This document shows, in pieces, positions 8,893 through 17,973 of a stretch of 39,490 nt of DNA. The stretch's first letter is position 1. Every line of letters starts with the position of its first letter. This stretch comes from Granulicella sp. (GTDB lineage: Bacteria; Acidobacteriota; Terriglobia; Terriglobales; Acidobacteriaceae): contig JANYLK010000152.1 in the NCBI GenBank assembly GCA_025357875.1, forward strand, positions 1 through 39,490. Direction: 5' to 3'. The notes under the pieces are model-generated. The model worked only from the letters and a program-made list of their open reading frames with translations. It did no database searches and was not told the origin of the DNA. A program made the position numbers and the translations under genes.

Positions 8893-9633
8893 TTACTGCT
8901 GCGGCATGGCTGGCCGCCCAGCCGGCGTCGGGTTCAGCTTTTCGGCTGCGATCACGCCCGCCGGACCCTTTGCGTCCTTGTCCTTCAGGTCGGCAAGCTG
9001 CTTCTTCGCCAAGTCCGTCTTACCTTCTGACTGGTACAGATCGGCGAGCTGAAGCTGTGCCAGACCCGAGGGAACCGTGGTGGTAGACTTCCTGATCAGT
9101 TCGTTGTACAGGTCAATGGCCTGAGGATCGCGTCCGCTATTGCGATAAAGCTGCGCCAGCGCGAACTTGGCCAAACCCGCGAGATTGCTGTCCCATCCGC
9201 TCGCCACCTTCTTCAGCGTCTTTTCTGCCTGCTGCGTCTGGCCTGACTCGATCTCGGTGAGACCCGCGAAGTAGCGTGCGTTCCGGCCACTCGGCGTCAT
9301 GCCGTATTTGTCCGCCACATCCTGGAACAGTGCATTCGCCGCTTTGGCCCTGTCCGCGATGGAAGGATAGGTCGTCACTCCAGGTGGAACTGGCTGTTCG
9401 GGGCGGGCCAACGGTGTCTGGTAGGCCTGCATAGCCGATCCAAACGCGACTGAGGCCGCCTGCGACCGGCTGTTGTAAAAGACTCCGCTGAGCACCAGCA
9501 CAATGATGACCGCAAGCAGGATGGCGGTAGTGGTAATTACCGATCTGCGGTTCGCGCTGGCCCATTCCAGGCCGTGGCTGGTGGTGGTGACGAACTTGTC
9601 TTGCTTGAGCGCTGCCTTAGTCTGCTGATCCAC
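8893..9633 (-). CDS. Membrane-anchored TPR protein (YfgM-like)
   Basis: 246 residues. A cytoplasmic N-terminus of about 30 residues is followed by one membrane helix (SVITTTAILLAVIIVLVLSGVFY, about 31-53). Then comes a periplasmic helical-repeat region with TPR-like units (ARYFAGLTEIESGQTQQAEK, LAKFALAQLYRNSGRDPQAI, LAQLQLADLYQSEGKTDLAK). The topology resembles YfgM, an ancillary SecYEG subunit, but the fit is by architecture only. The C-terminus is Pro/Ala/Gln-rich. It stands alone, convergent with the usp gene. Confidence 0.75.
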   Translation of the reverse strand: MDQQTKAALKQDKFVTTTSHGLEWASANRRSVITTTAILLAVIIVLVLSGVFYNSRSQAASVAFGSAMQAYQTPLARPEQPVPPGVTTYPSIADRAKAANALFQDVADKYGMTPSGRNARYFAGLTEIESGQTQQAEKTLKKVASGWDSNLAGLAKFALAQLYRNSGRDPQAIDLYNELIRKSTTTVPSGLAQLQLADLYQSEGKTDLAKKQLADLKDKDAKGPAGVIAAEKLNPTPAGRPAMPQQ

Positions 9634-10062
9634 TGTGTCTCGTCTTCCTTTGTGCTCGCGATGGGCGAGGAATTTCTCGTTTGCGCTGTGCCAGCGCGCA
9701 ACCCTACAAGTCTATCAGTCGAGGGGAAATATATTCCGGCTGTGCAACAGCGAGATTCGCGGCGCGGTTTACTCCCGATCGGCGACTACTGCTTGTCCAG
9801 CGCATCAACACTTATCTGTGACCGCTACGAGATGCAGTTTTGGGGTACCGCCCTCTTCCCCCCTCGTATGTCAAGAGATTCTAAACAGAGGAGATATATT
9901 TGGGTTACACCGTTGACATCGATCATTTCGATCCCACCGAAGTAAAGGGAAGACCAGGCAATACGCCGCGCACTTCCTCAGCTCCACAATTTGTTATACG
10001 AGGCCTGTCAATAGCTGGGCGAGATTCGAAGCGCAAATGGGTGGTGGTGCTAGACTGCGCGG
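9634..10062. other. Intergenic stretch, divergent promoter region
   Basis: 429 bases between two divergently transcribed genes. Nothing firm is seen. A TTG-start frame at 9900 follows a GAGGAGA-like site but runs into the next gene in another frame and resembles nothing. The promoters of both flanking genes should lie here. Confidence 0.4.
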
Positions 10063-11712
10063 ATGATGCGACGGGCGTTTCTGGCGACAATTTGGCTGGC
10101 AGCCTTGTGCGGTGGTGCGCCCGCCCAGACCGCGACCGACACAGCCGCGCCCACGACGCTGGATCAACAGATCGTCCTCATTCTTGCGCACCCTGCCGTC
10201 TCCCGCGACCACTGGGGCGTGATGGTGACGACCCTCGACGGCAAGTCGATCTATAGCCTCAACGAAGGCCAACTCTTCCAACCCGCCAGCAATGCCAAAC
10301 TCTTTACGACCGCGGCAGCCATGGCTCTGCTCGGCCCGAACCAGAGGTTCACAACGCGCGTCGAGTATGGCTCGGTTAAAAGCTCTCCAGAAACCGTAGA
10401 CGGCGATATCGTGATCGTTGGGGCTGGCGACGGAAATCTGAGCGATCGCGAGTTACCCTATCGCACGCCATCTGAGGCTAAAAATTCTCCGCACACAGTA
10501 GCCCCTCCGCTGCGATACCTGGCTGAATTTGCAGACCAGATTGCGGCGGCTGGCGTAAAGCGAGTGACTGGAGATGTAGTCGGAGATGACACTGTATTTC
10601 CCTGGGAGCCCTATCCGGAGGATTGGTCCATTGATGACATGGTCTGGGGATATGGCGCTCCCGTAAGCGGGCTGAGCATCGCAGACAATCAGATCAGGGT
10701 TACGGTACGACCGGGCAAGACCGCCGCTGAAAAGCCCGCTTTTGAGTGGCCTGCGGGGATTCCGACCTACTATCAAATCGATGCGAATTCGTTGGTGACC
10801 GGACCGGCGAAATCTGGAAATCATCTTCAGATGGAACGCGAGGCAGGGTCGAAGATCCTGCGCGTCTACGGGTCGATCGCCATCGATGCGGAGCCGGATA
10901 CGGAACAAATAGCTATTGCCGATCCTGCGGAGTTTGCCGCAATTGCACTCAAGGGGCTATTAGAGGATCGAGACGTGCATGTAAATGGGACTGCGAGGGC
11001 CAAGCATCGGTTGGTCGCGCGGGGACCGGGTTTCCTTGAAGAGTCGCGTGAACCTCTTCCAAAGCTCCCTACTCAGCCGATGACACTTGGGATGAGTTTG
11101 CTACTAACCGGCGTTGTCTCCTGTTCTGACGCGTGCCCGGTTATTCGGCAGCACACTTCTCCGACAGTCCAGGAGGATGTGGTGCTGACAAATAAGGTCA
11201 GCCAAAACCTGCACGCGGAACTTCTGCTGCATCACTTAGGCAAGGCATTCGGGCAAGGCTACGCTGGAGGAGATGGCGGCGTGGATGGATCAACTGCGGA
11301 AGGCGTTCGCGTCATCCGGCAATTCCTGATCAACGCGGGTATCGACAAGGACGACTTCGTCTTCTTCGACGGCTCCGGTCTCAGCGGTCACGACCTGGTC
11401 ACGCCCCGCGCCACCGCGAAACTCTTGCAGTTCGCGACAACGCAGCCATGGTTTGCCGAGTGGAAAGGCAGCCTGCCGGTCGGCGGTGTCGATGGCAGCC
11501 TAGAGACTCGCTTTGGCAAGGCTCCCCTGAAAGACCACGTCTTCGCCAAGACGGGCACACTTGGCGAGGCGCGAGCGCTTAGCGGTTATCTCGGCTGTGC
11601 GAGTGGCCGCACCATAATTTTTTCCATCATGGTCGGCAACCATCTTCCCGAAACCAATGCCGACCGCGACGCGATGGATAAAATCGTCGCCGCCGTCGCC
11701 GCAGCCGAGTAG
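10063..11712 (+). CDS. dacB: D-alanyl-D-alanine carboxypeptidase/endopeptidase (PBP4, peptidase S13)
   Basis: 549 residues including a Sec signal peptide (MMRRAFLATIWLAALCGGAPA). All three penicillin-binding motifs are visible: SNAK (Ser76, Lys79) in QPASNAKLFTTAAAM, S380-Q-N382 in KVSQNLHAELLLH, and KTG (496-498) in FAKTGTLGEARALSGYL. This makes it a low-molecular-mass class C PBP that trims or cleaves peptidoglycan peptides in the periplasm. A long insertion domain between motifs 1 and 2 is characteristic of PBP4. Two ATGs in tandem (10063, 10066) are possible starts. It is somewhat longer than E. coli DacB (477). Confidence 0.92.
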   Translation: MMRRAFLATIWLAALCGGAPAQTATDTAAPTTLDQQIVLILAHPAVSRDHWGVMVTTLDGKSIYSLNEGQLFQPASNAKLFTTAAAMALLGPNQRFTTRVEYGSVKSSPETVDGDIVIVGAGDGNLSDRELPYRTPSEAKNSPHTVAPPLRYLAEFADQIAAAGVKRVTGDVVGDDTVFPWEPYPEDWSIDDMVWGYGAPVSGLSIADNQIRVTVRPGKTAAEKPAFEWPAGIPTYYQIDANSLVTGPAKSGNHLQMEREAGSKILRVYGSIAIDAEPDTEQIAIADPAEFAAIALKGLLEDRDVHVNGTARAKHRLVARGPGFLEESREPLPKLPTQPMTLGMSLLLTGVVSCSDACPVIRQHTSPTVQEDVVLTNKVSQNLHAELLLHHLGKAFGQGYAGGDGGVDGSTAEGVRVIRQFLINAGIDKDDFVFFDGSGLSGHDLVTPRATAKLLQFATTQPWFAEWKGSLPVGGVDGSLETRFGKAPLKDHVFAKTGTLGEARALSGYLGCASGRTIIFSIMVGNHLPETNADRDAMDKIVAAVAAAE

Positions 11713-11830
11713 CGCATCCGATTCTTTTCAACATGATTTAATTCGCCGCCGAATGCTCAGTGAGGCATACTTCTCCTACCGAGAAATTTAGATGTGCCGG
11801 GCCTGATTCTGCAATCTCAGGAGGTTCAAC

Positions 11831-12577
11831 GTGGCAACAGACGCAATGCGGCAACAGGTTGTGAGCATGACGCGGCCAAAGAATCCGGCATGGGACCGCG
11901 CCTTTTTTTTCACCATGGTCGTAGTGCTTTGGGCCTCGGTGCTCTTTGGCTTTTCGAAGACTTATTACATGGCCGGGATGGTTCGTGCGCCGCTGCCAAA
12001 CCTTCTAATCCATGTGCATGGCGCCGCCTTTACATTGTGGATGGTTCTGCTGGCCGTGCAGGTCGGACTGGTATCCGCGAAGAAGATTCAATGGCACAGA
12101 ACGCTGGGGCTGGCCGGATTCTTTCTGGCCTGCGCGATGGTCGTGCTCGGCCTGCTGGCGTCGACCGATGCGCTGCGACGTGGCTCCGCCCCCCTCGGCC
12201 TCACCGCCAAAACCTTCTACGTCGTGCCGATCAGCGACATGCTGGTGTTCAGCGTTCTGGTCTTCTTCGCGTATCGAGCGCGACGGCAGCCGGCTGCGCA
12301 CAAACGCTTTATCCTGATCGCAACGATCGGCCTCATCGACGCAGCAGTAGGTCGTTGGCCGATCGCTTTCTTCCAGACGAATCCGAAGCTGCAGGACCTC
12401 GTTCCATTCGCGTTCCTGTTGGTGGTGATGCTGTACGATCTCGTGTCCCTGCGCAAAATTCAGAAGGCCACAATATGGGCCTCGGTGTTTGTCATCGTGG
12501 TGCACCTCGCTCGCGTACCGATTGGATTTACCTCGGCATGGCAAGCCTTTGCGACAAAGATGCTCGGCCATGCCTGA
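11831..12577 (+). CDS. Multi-spanning membrane protein of unknown function
   Basis: 248 residues, starting at a GTG behind a very strong ribosome site (AGGAGG, about 11819-11824). About six to seven hydrophobic segments are seen, including AFFFTMVVVLWASVLFGF, LLIHVHGAAFTLWMVLLAVQ, LGLAGFFLACAMVVLGLLA, DMLVFSVLVFFAYRA and WASVFVIVVHLARVPIGF. Conserved-looking polar spots inside the membrane (HVHG, WHRTLG, AHKRFI, GRWP) suggest haem or quinone binding as in small cytochrome b-like families, but I cannot name the family. No signal of transfer; codon use matches the neighbours. Confidence 0.7.
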   Translation: MATDAMRQQVVSMTRPKNPAWDRAFFFTMVVVLWASVLFGFSKTYYMAGMVRAPLPNLLIHVHGAAFTLWMVLLAVQVGLVSAKKIQWHRTLGLAGFFLACAMVVLGLLASTDALRRGSAPLGLTAKTFYVVPISDMLVFSVLVFFAYRARRQPAAHKRFILIATIGLIDAAVGRWPIAFFQTNPKLQDLVPFAFLLVVMLYDLVSLRKIQKATIWASVFVIVVHLARVPIGFTSAWQAFATKMLGHA

Positions 12578-12613
12578 GAATCATGTAGTGAGTCGCGCAG
12601 GTAGGATTGCGGA

Positions 12614-13360
12614 ATGCACAGACTTTTGTATTTTGCGATCGCGTGCCTCGGCCTGATGAATGCCTCAGAAGCAGCAACCGCGCAGGGGACAGCGGCGCAG
12701 AGTGCGCTGCCCTTTCTTCATGCGCACGATGTCATTCTAATTCAGGGCGACTCAATCACCGACGGCGGCCGCCAGCGCACCGGCAGCGACTACAACCACA
12801 TCATGGGCCAGGGCTACGCCTACATTCTCGCTGCGCAGATTGGCGTCGAGTCACCGGAGCGCGAGCTCGTGTTCCTCAATCGAGGCATCAGTGGAAACCG
12901 CATTCCTGACCTTGCAGCACGCTGGGAAGCCGACACGATAGCCCCGCATCCGCAGCTTCTTAGCATCCTGATCGGCGTTAACGATCTGTTGGCGACCGGC
13001 GATCGCGTAGTGACGCTCGAGCAATTTGAGACCGGCTACGACAAGCTGCTGTCCGAGACGATTGCTGCGCTGCCCACCACCAAGATAGTGCTGGGCGAAC
13101 CGTTCCTGCTGCCTGTCGGCAAGCAGAAGGCAGACTTCGCCGCGAACATGACTGAGATGAAAAAGCGACAGGTCGTCGTCAGTCGGATGGGCGCAAAGTA
13201 TCACTTGCCGGTCGTGCACTATCAACAGGCAATGGATACCGCGATCGCCAAGGCTCCCGCGGAACACTGGACTTGGGACGGCGTGCATCCCACCTACGCC
13301 GGCCACGCCCTGATGGCGCAGGAATGGCTGAAGACCGTCGATGCTTTCTGGGCTAAGTAG
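12614..13360 (+). CDS. Secreted SGNH/GDSL-family hydrolase
   Basis: 248 residues with an N-terminal signal peptide (MHRLLYFAIACLGLMNASEA). The four SGNH blocks are visible: GDSIT (nucleophile Ser47), NRGISGN, LIGVNDLL, and WDGVHPTYAGH with Asp222 and His225. This group contains carbohydrate esterases and lysophospholipases; the closest style is the rhamnogalacturonan-acetylesterase-like SGNH enzymes. The exact ester is not predictable. Plus-strand neighbours are close on both sides (36 and 22 bases), so a shared transcript is likely. Confidence 0.88.
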   Translation: MHRLLYFAIACLGLMNASEAATAQGTAAQSALPFLHAHDVILIQGDSITDGGRQRTGSDYNHIMGQGYAYILAAQIGVESPERELVFLNRGISGNRIPDLAARWEADTIAPHPQLLSILIGVNDLLATGDRVVTLEQFETGYDKLLSETIAALPTTKIVLGEPFLLPVGKQKADFAANMTEMKKRQVVVSRMGAKYHLPVVHYQQAMDTAIAKAPAEHWTWDGVHPTYAGHALMAQEWLKTVDAFWAK

Positions 13361-13382
13361 CCGGATGCGACAATGGAGGGCT

Positions 13383-13745
13383 ATGAGACAAATTGCAAGA
13401 GCGCTGCTGGGCGTGGCCGTAGCGATGATGATTGCGGCCGCGGTGGGATGTACGAAACTGCCGCCGCCGACTCCGCTGTCGGAGCTCAATCAGCAGCAGA
13501 TGAGCGGGCATGACATCTACCAGTTACGTTGCGCGCAGTGCCATAATGACCGCACCAATCAGCCACTGCAGGGTCAGTCGCTGCGAGGCATATTCAAGAA
13601 GCAATATCTGGAAAGCGGCGCACCGGCCAACGACGACCGCGTGCTGTCCGTGATCCTCTATGGAAGAGGCATGATGCCCGCTTCGGGACGCGGCATGACT
13701 GCGCAAGATCGCGAAGACCTGCTGGCCTATCTGCATACGCTATGA
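13383..13745 (+). CDS. Monoheme cytochrome c, lipoprotein
   Basis: 120 residues from the ATG at 13383 after a GGAGGG site; an upstream ATG at 13341 lies inside the previous gene. The signal peptide ends in a lipobox-like AAVGC. The single haem site is CAQCH. A later Met-rich loop (YGRGMMPASGRGMT) supplies the likely axial Met, and the AQDREDLLAYLHTL end is the usual last helix of class I cytochrome c. It should carry electrons at the membrane surface. Its stop overlaps the start of the next gene by 4 bases (ATGA), so the two are translationally coupled. Confidence 0.88.
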   Translation: MRQIARALLGVAVAMMIAAAVGCTKLPPPTPLSELNQQQMSGHDIYQLRCAQCHNDRTNQPLQGQSLRGIFKKQYLESGAPANDDRVLSVILYGRGMMPASGRGMTAQDREDLLAYLHTL

Positions 13746-14119
13746 GCGAGATAGATGAGCGCGAGCCGCGCGTAAGCATGAAGGGCCAGATGCTGCCGGG
13801 CATCGCCGGCGTCTGCATGTTCATGATCTTCATGACCATGATCAACGTGTATGCCTGTCTGCGTGGCGCATATGGCACGGGCCGTGCCAAGTCGACCATT
13901 TTAATTCTGTGTACGCTGCTGGCGGCAGGCATCTTCGGGTTGCTGCGACTGCAGAAGTGGGGTTGGGCGCTGGTGACTGCCGGCTGTCTATTATTCGCCA
14001 GCGGAGACTTTTTCTACTTCTCACGAACTCACGCTGGCTTCTTCCTGGTGCGCGGACTATTTGTGCTGGTGTTCTTTCTCTACCTGGTACGTCGGGAGAC
14101 GCGGGAACGCTTGCTCTAG
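13742..14119 (+). CDS. Small integral membrane protein coupled to cytochrome c gene
   Basis: 125 residues with about four hydrophobic segments (GIAGVCMFMIFMTMINVYA, STILILCTLLAAGIFGLL, WALVTAGCLLFASGDFFYF, VRGLFVLVFFLYLV). No family recognised. Overlap by ATGA with the cytochrome c gene implies co-translation, and a possible role as a membrane partner; this is inference from position only. Confidence 0.7.
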   Translation: MSEIDEREPRVSMKGQMLPGIAGVCMFMIFMTMINVYACLRGAYGTGRAKSTILILCTLLAAGIFGLLRLQKWGWALVTAGCLLFASGDFFYFSRTHAGFFLVRGLFVLVFFLYLVRRETRERLL

Positions 14120-14166
14120 CGCTTACTTTGCAAGCCGCATGGGCGCAAGCGATACAATTTAGACAG

Positions 14167-15093
14167 ATGACTCCGCCGACCACTGAAGAACTGATCCAGA
14201 TCGACCTCTCGCCGCGCCGACCTGTGCGCAAGCCAGAGTGGTTGAAGGCGCGCGCGCCCGGTGGTGAGACTTTCCACAATCTGAAGAAGCTGGCCCGCGA
14301 CCTGAACCTGCACACCGTCTGCGAGAGCGCGCAGTGCCCCAACCTCGGCGAATGCTGGAATCAGAAGTCGGCAACGTTCATGATGCTCGGCAATATGTGC
14401 ACCAGGCGCTGCGGATTCTGCGCGGTACCCAAGGGTAGGCCCGAGCCAATCGACTTCGACGAGCCTCGGCGTGTAGCGTATGCGGTGGCGCAGCTTGGAC
14501 TGGCCCACGCGGTCATCACCAGCGTGAACCGGGATGACGATAACCTGGGCGCGGCGCGGGCCTTCGTCGAAGTGATTCGCGAAATTCGCTTGCAGGCTGT
14601 AGGGTGCCGCGTCGAAGTGCTGACACCAGATTTTCAAGGCGTCGATGAGGCGCTGCGCATGGTGGTCGATGCGCGGCCGGAGATCTTGAATCACAACATC
14701 GAGACGGTGCCGCGTCTCTACCGCATCGCCAAGTCCGGCGGCCGCTATGAACGCTCGTTGGAATTTCTGCGCCGCGCCAAAGAGATGGCCGCCGAAGCTG
14801 GCCATCCGCAGATCACGAAGACAGGCATCATCGTCGGCATGGGCGAGGAGATCCACGAACTGCTCGCCGTCTTCCGCGACCTCGCCGACCGCCATGTCGA
14901 CATTCTCACGATAGGGCAGTATCTGCGGCCTTCACGCGACCATCTCGTCATGCAGCGCTTCTACACACCCGACGAGTTCGCCTTCCTCAAGCACGAGGCT
15001 CTCGCGATGGGCTTCCGCCACGTGGAGAGCGGCCCCCTTGTCCGCTCCAGCTATCACGCGCGCGAGCAGGCCGAGTCCACCGGACTGGCGTAG
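14167..15093 (+). CDS. lipA: Lipoyl synthase
   Basis: 308 residues from the ATG at 14167; a longer frame begins inside the preceding gene. LipA is a radical-SAM enzyme that inserts two sulfurs into protein-bound octanoyl groups to make lipoyl cofactor. Both iron-sulfur sites are intact: the auxiliary cluster Cys52, Cys57, Cys63 (CESAQCPNLGEC) and the radical-SAM CTRRCGFC (Cys78, Cys82, Cys85). The C-terminal RSSYHA motif supplies the serine ligand of the auxiliary cluster. Octanoyltransferase (lipB) is not in the window. It follows the small membrane protein by 47 bases and may share the upstream transcript. acpP, the source of octanoyl groups, lies 14 kb away. Confidence 0.97.
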   Translation: MTPPTTEELIQIDLSPRRPVRKPEWLKARAPGGETFHNLKKLARDLNLHTVCESAQCPNLGECWNQKSATFMMLGNMCTRRCGFCAVPKGRPEPIDFDEPRRVAYAVAQLGLAHAVITSVNRDDDNLGAARAFVEVIREIRLQAVGCRVEVLTPDFQGVDEALRMVVDARPEILNHNIETVPRLYRIAKSGGRYERSLEFLRRAKEMAAEAGHPQITKTGIIVGMGEEIHELLAVFRDLADRHVDILTIGQYLRPSRDHLVMQRFYTPDEFAFLKHEALAMGFRHVESGPLVRSSYHAREQAESTGLA

Positions 15094-15187
15094 TAGTGCC
15101 GCACGTCACCGAATAGACGCCCTGCTGACATGTTCGTGACAACCTGCCGCAACGCGCGGTTTACACTTTTGCACACGAGGTTTAGGT

Positions 15188-15712
15188 ATGAAGGGTAGTC
15201 GGCCGGGCCATGCAGGGAAGATGTTTCGCAATTTGGGGTGGAGTGCGGTTTACGCGCTGGCAGTTGGGCTGGCTCTGACTTTTGCCGCCGGCGGTCGAGC
15301 GGGGATAGCGCAAAAGCCAGAAAATTCGCTGCACACCGCGTCGCGAATGGAATTGGACGTGGTTAAGGCTTTGCTGGCGCAAGAAAAGTCGTGGAACTCC
15401 GGCGATCTCGAAGGCTACGTCAAGGGATATAAGGACTCGCCCGACACTCTCTTCGTCGGCCGGCAAATATCAAAGGGATACGCGCAGATCTTCGAGGACT
15501 ACAAGCACAACTACCCCACCCGCGCGACCATGGGAACCCTTGCATTCACGGAACTTGAAGTGCATCCGCTCAGCGACACCTTCGTGGTTTGCCTGGGCAA
15601 GTACCACCTCGATCGCCCAAAGAGGGATGGCGGCAATGCCGACGGCATCTTTTCTCTCGTTTTCGAAAAGACCGACCAGGGTTGGAAGATCGTCCTCGAT
15701 CACACCAGCTAA
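15188..15712 (+). CDS. Secreted NTF2-like (DUF4440/SnoaL-type) protein
   Basis: 174 residues with a signal peptide or N-terminal anchor (about 14-42, WSAVYALAVGLALTFAAGG). The rest has the cone-shaped NTF2 fold signature: LLAQEKSWNSGDLEGYVKGY, then a strand-rich second half ending GIFSLVFEKTDQGWKIVLDHTS. Proteins of this type bind small ligands or act as accessory domains; no catalytic residues can be assigned. A ribosome site (GAGG, about 15176) precedes it. It ends one base before the convergent frr stop, leaving no room for a terminator. Confidence 0.8.
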   Translation: MKGSRPGHAGKMFRNLGWSAVYALAVGLALTFAAGGRAGIAQKPENSLHTASRMELDVVKALLAQEKSWNSGDLEGYVKGYKDSPDTLFVGRQISKGYAQIFEDYKHNYPTRATMGTLAFTELEVHPLSDTFVVCLGKYHLDRPKRDGGNADGIFSLVFEKTDQGWKIVLDHTS

Positions 15713-16297
15713 TCAGACTGTCATAACTTCTTTTTCCTTAGCCTTGAACAGGTCTTCGATCCGTTTGATCTCTGCATCAGTCAGCAATTGAATCTCATCA
15801 TTCGCGCGCTTCTCGTCATCCGCCGAGATCAGCTTATCTTTCGCGGCCTTCTTCACCTGGTCGTTGCCATCGCGGCGAATATTGCGAATCGCGGTCTTGT
15901 GATCTTCCAGCACGCCCGCAAGATTTTTGACGGCATCCTTGCGCCGCTCCTCGTTCATCGGAGGAATAGGTACTCGGATGACCTTGCCGTCATGCATCGG
16001 GTTGAAGCCGAGGTTGCTAGTGCGGATCGCCTTCTCCACCGCGGGCACAATGCTCATCTCCCACGGCACTACGAGAATCAGTTGCGCCTCGGGCGTCGAA
16101 ATCTGGGCCACCTGTGAGATCGGCGTGTCGGTCCCGTAATAATCCACCTTCACCTGGTCGAGCATGTGTACGCTCGCGCGGCCGGTACGGGTCGAGAGCA
16201 GGTTTGCCCGAAAGTCTTCCACCGTCTTCTCCATGCGCGATTTCAACTGCGTATGTACATCCTTCAACGCCACAATCGTTGCCATCGTCGATGCCAT
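15713..16297 (-). CDS. frr: Ribosome recycling factor
   Basis: 194 residues, full length for RRF. The family is clear from the triple-helix ends and signature stretches: FRANLLSTRTGRASVHMLD, VDYYGTDTPISQVAQIS, the MNEERRKDAVKN helix and the C-terminal IKRIEDLFKAKEKEVM. With EF-G it splits the post-termination ribosome. The start at 16297 follows a GGAAGGGTGG site; a second ATG four codons later is possible. pyrH, the usual upstream neighbour, is not here; the region upstream is a short non-coding stretch with a palindrome. Confidence 0.96.
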   Translation of the reverse strand: MASTMATIVALKDVHTQLKSRMEKTVEDFRANLLSTRTGRASVHMLDQVKVDYYGTDTPISQVAQISTPEAQLILVVPWEMSIVPAVEKAIRTSNLGFNPMHDGKVIRVPIPPMNEERRKDAVKNLAGVLEDHKTAIRNIRRDGNDQVKKAAKDKLISADDEKRANDEIQLLTDAEIKRIEDLFKAKEKEVMTV

Positions 16298-16312
16298 TGT
16301 GTTCCACCCTTC

Positions 16313-16326
16313 CGAATTGCAATTCG
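16313..16326. promoter_or_regulatory. 14-base perfect palindrome upstream of frr
   Basis: CGAATTGCAATTCG reads identically on both strands, 16 bases upstream of the frr start. It could be an operator or part of the frr leader. Chance is also possible for a site of this size in 39 kb. Confidence 0.3.
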
Positions 16327-16520
16327 AAGCCGGCTATAAATTCAGCGACTTCGACCTCGTTATTCTACAGAGGTTGGGTCGGTTGCGACGCCTAGGCCTC
16401 AGCCCCCTGTTGTGGCAGGCAGTCGTGGCGGGCCTGCCGATAATCCCCTTTTGGAACCGCCGCCGCAGGTTACCAGAGTTTAGTTGACATTCCTCCAGGT
16501 CCGTCGAGTAGGGTTATCGT

Positions 16521-16733
16521 ATGAACGTTGATCTGAATTACGACCAGGTGGCGCAAATCGAGCTCATCTCGATCCATACGGGTAAGCCGTGCGCTCAGGT
16601 ACTCGTCGATGCTGCACAATTTCTGCTCAACTGCGACGCTGACTACTATCCCCCGTCGCGTCCCGCTCCCACCCAGAAATTCATCCCCGAAGAAGAGCTC
16701 GCCGCCAGATTTGAAAGGCTTCTCCACCACTAG
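16521..16733 (+). CDS. Small hypothetical protein
   Basis: 70 residues beginning MNVDLNYDQVAQIELISIHTG. The first half predicts an amphipathic helix, then CAQVLVDAAQFLLN, and the C-terminus is acidic (PEEELAARFERLLHH). It looks like a real small soluble protein (codon use like neighbours, Pro-rich linker). The first half is faintly antitoxin-like, but no toxin gene is adjacent. Family not recognised. Confidence 0.5.
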   Translation: MNVDLNYDQVAQIELISIHTGKPCAQVLVDAAQFLLNCDADYYPPSRPAPTQKFIPEEELAARFERLLHH

Positions 16734-16848
16734 ACTGTGCAGGCGGTAACGCACTTCTGCGCATTCAGGGTGTCTGTCCGGCGCCTCTTCCCGCCACTCC
16801 AGTCACACAACGTAAAATAAGGTAGGAAGTCGACTCACAGTCGAACCC

Positions 16849-17973
16849 ATGCCAACGCTTGCCCAGTGCAATCGCTTGGACGAAAGGCCCGGCTTGAAGT
16901 TTTTCGCATTCCTTCTTCTGATTGCGCTGGTGTGCGCCGCGCTCGCGGCCTACGCCGTCTACCTGCCCATTGGCCCCACCGACGGCACATCCGACAACAA
17001 CGCGATCTACATCGACATCGCCCCAGGCACCGGGACCCAAGCCATCGCTGCTCAACTCGAACGCGGCGGCGTCCTGCGCAACCGCTATGCCTTCGACCTG
17101 CTCCGCGCTATCAAGGGCGGTAAGCTCATCGCCGGCGAGTACCGCTTTAACCGCCCCGCATCCGCCATCGAGGTCTACGACCGCATTGTCCAGGGCGACG
17201 TATACACCATCGCCCTCACCATTCCTGAAGGCTACAACATCTTCGAAATCGCGCAGTCGGTTGAATTTGCCGGTCTAGGCAAGCGCGACGTCTTCCTGAG
17301 CGCAGCTCGCAGCCAGACCGCCCTCATCGCCGACCTCTCCCCCAACGCAGCCTCGCTCGAGGGCTACCTCTTCCCCGATACCTACCGCTTTGCCCGCCAC
17401 GTCGTGCCGTCTGACGTTCTCGCCGCCATGGTCAAGCGATTTCGCCAGGTCGCCGGTAAACTCGGCCTCTCCAACCACCCCGATCTCGCTCGCACTATCA
17501 TCCTCGCCTCCCTGGTCGAAAAGGAGGTAAAGCAAGTTTCCGAGCGCCCTCTGGTCGCCGGCGTCTTCGAAAACCGCCTCGCGCACAACATGCCACTGGC
17601 AACCGATCCCAGCATCATCTATGCTGCCATGCTCAGTGGCCGCTACCGCGGAGCCATCTTCGCCTCCGACCTACAGTCCGATTCGCCGTACAACACCTAT
17701 CGCCGCGCGGGCCTGCCTCCAGGCCCCATCTGCAATCCCGGCATAGCGGCGCTCAAAGCCGCCATCGCGCCCGCCAGCACAGACTATCTCTACTTCGTCG
17801 CCGATGCCCAGGGCCACAGCCGCTTCTCGGTCACGCTCAAAGAGCACTCGGAGCAGGTGGAATCCTACCGCCGCTCCATCGGTCGGCCACCGCCTGCGAA
17901 GCCTCTTCATCCAGCATCCGCAAAGCCCAATCGGCGAATTACGCCAAAGGGTCATCGAGCGCATCGAAAATAG
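16849..17973 (+). CDS. mltG: Endolytic murein transglycosylase MltG (YceG family)
   Basis: 374 residues. An N-terminal membrane anchor (about 17-38, KFFAFLLLIALVCAALAAYAV) is followed by a LysM-like region (about 50-115) and the YceG catalytic domain. The catalytic Glu224 sits in LASLVEKEVKQVSERP; the conserved YNTYRRAGLPPGPICNPG segment and the YLYFVADAQGHSRFS strand confirm the family. The enzyme cuts nascent glycan strands and sets their length. The C-terminus carries a basic, Pro-rich tail of about 30 residues. It is followed after about 108 bases by a LolA-like lipoprotein gene, both cell-envelope genes. Confidence 0.95.
   Translation: MPTLAQCNRLDERPGLKFFAFLLLIALVCAALAAYAVYLPIGPTDGTSDNNAIYIDIAPGTGTQAIAAQLERGGVLRNRYAFDLLRAIKGGKLIAGEYRFNRPASAIEVYDRIVQGDVYTIALTIPEGYNIFEIAQSVEFAGLGKRDVFLSAARSQTALIADLSPNAASLEGYLFPDTYRFARHVVPSDVLAAMVKRFRQVAGKLGLSNHPDLARTIILASLVEKEVKQVSERPLVAGVFENRLAHNMPLATDPSIIYAAMLSGRYRGAIFASDLQSDSPYNTYRRAGLPPGPICNPGIAALKAAIAPASTDYLYFVADAQGHSRFSVTLKEHSEQVESYRRSIGRPPPAKPLHPASAKPNRRITPKGHRAHRK

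Noticed and set aside
9900..10256. TTG-start ORF after a GAGGAGA-like site
   Set aside because: It overlaps the dacB start in another frame, has no recognisable homology and becomes Arg/Pro-rich in the overlap, a shadow pattern.
13443..13455. GGTGGGATGTA match to the end of the family B repeat
   Set aside because: It is in the lipobox of the cytochrome c gene with no matching 5' arm; coincidence.
16484..16514. TTGACA box upstream of the small gene at 16521
   Set aside because: The -35 match is perfect but no acceptable -10 lies at 16-18 bases; TAGGGT at 19 bases is weak.
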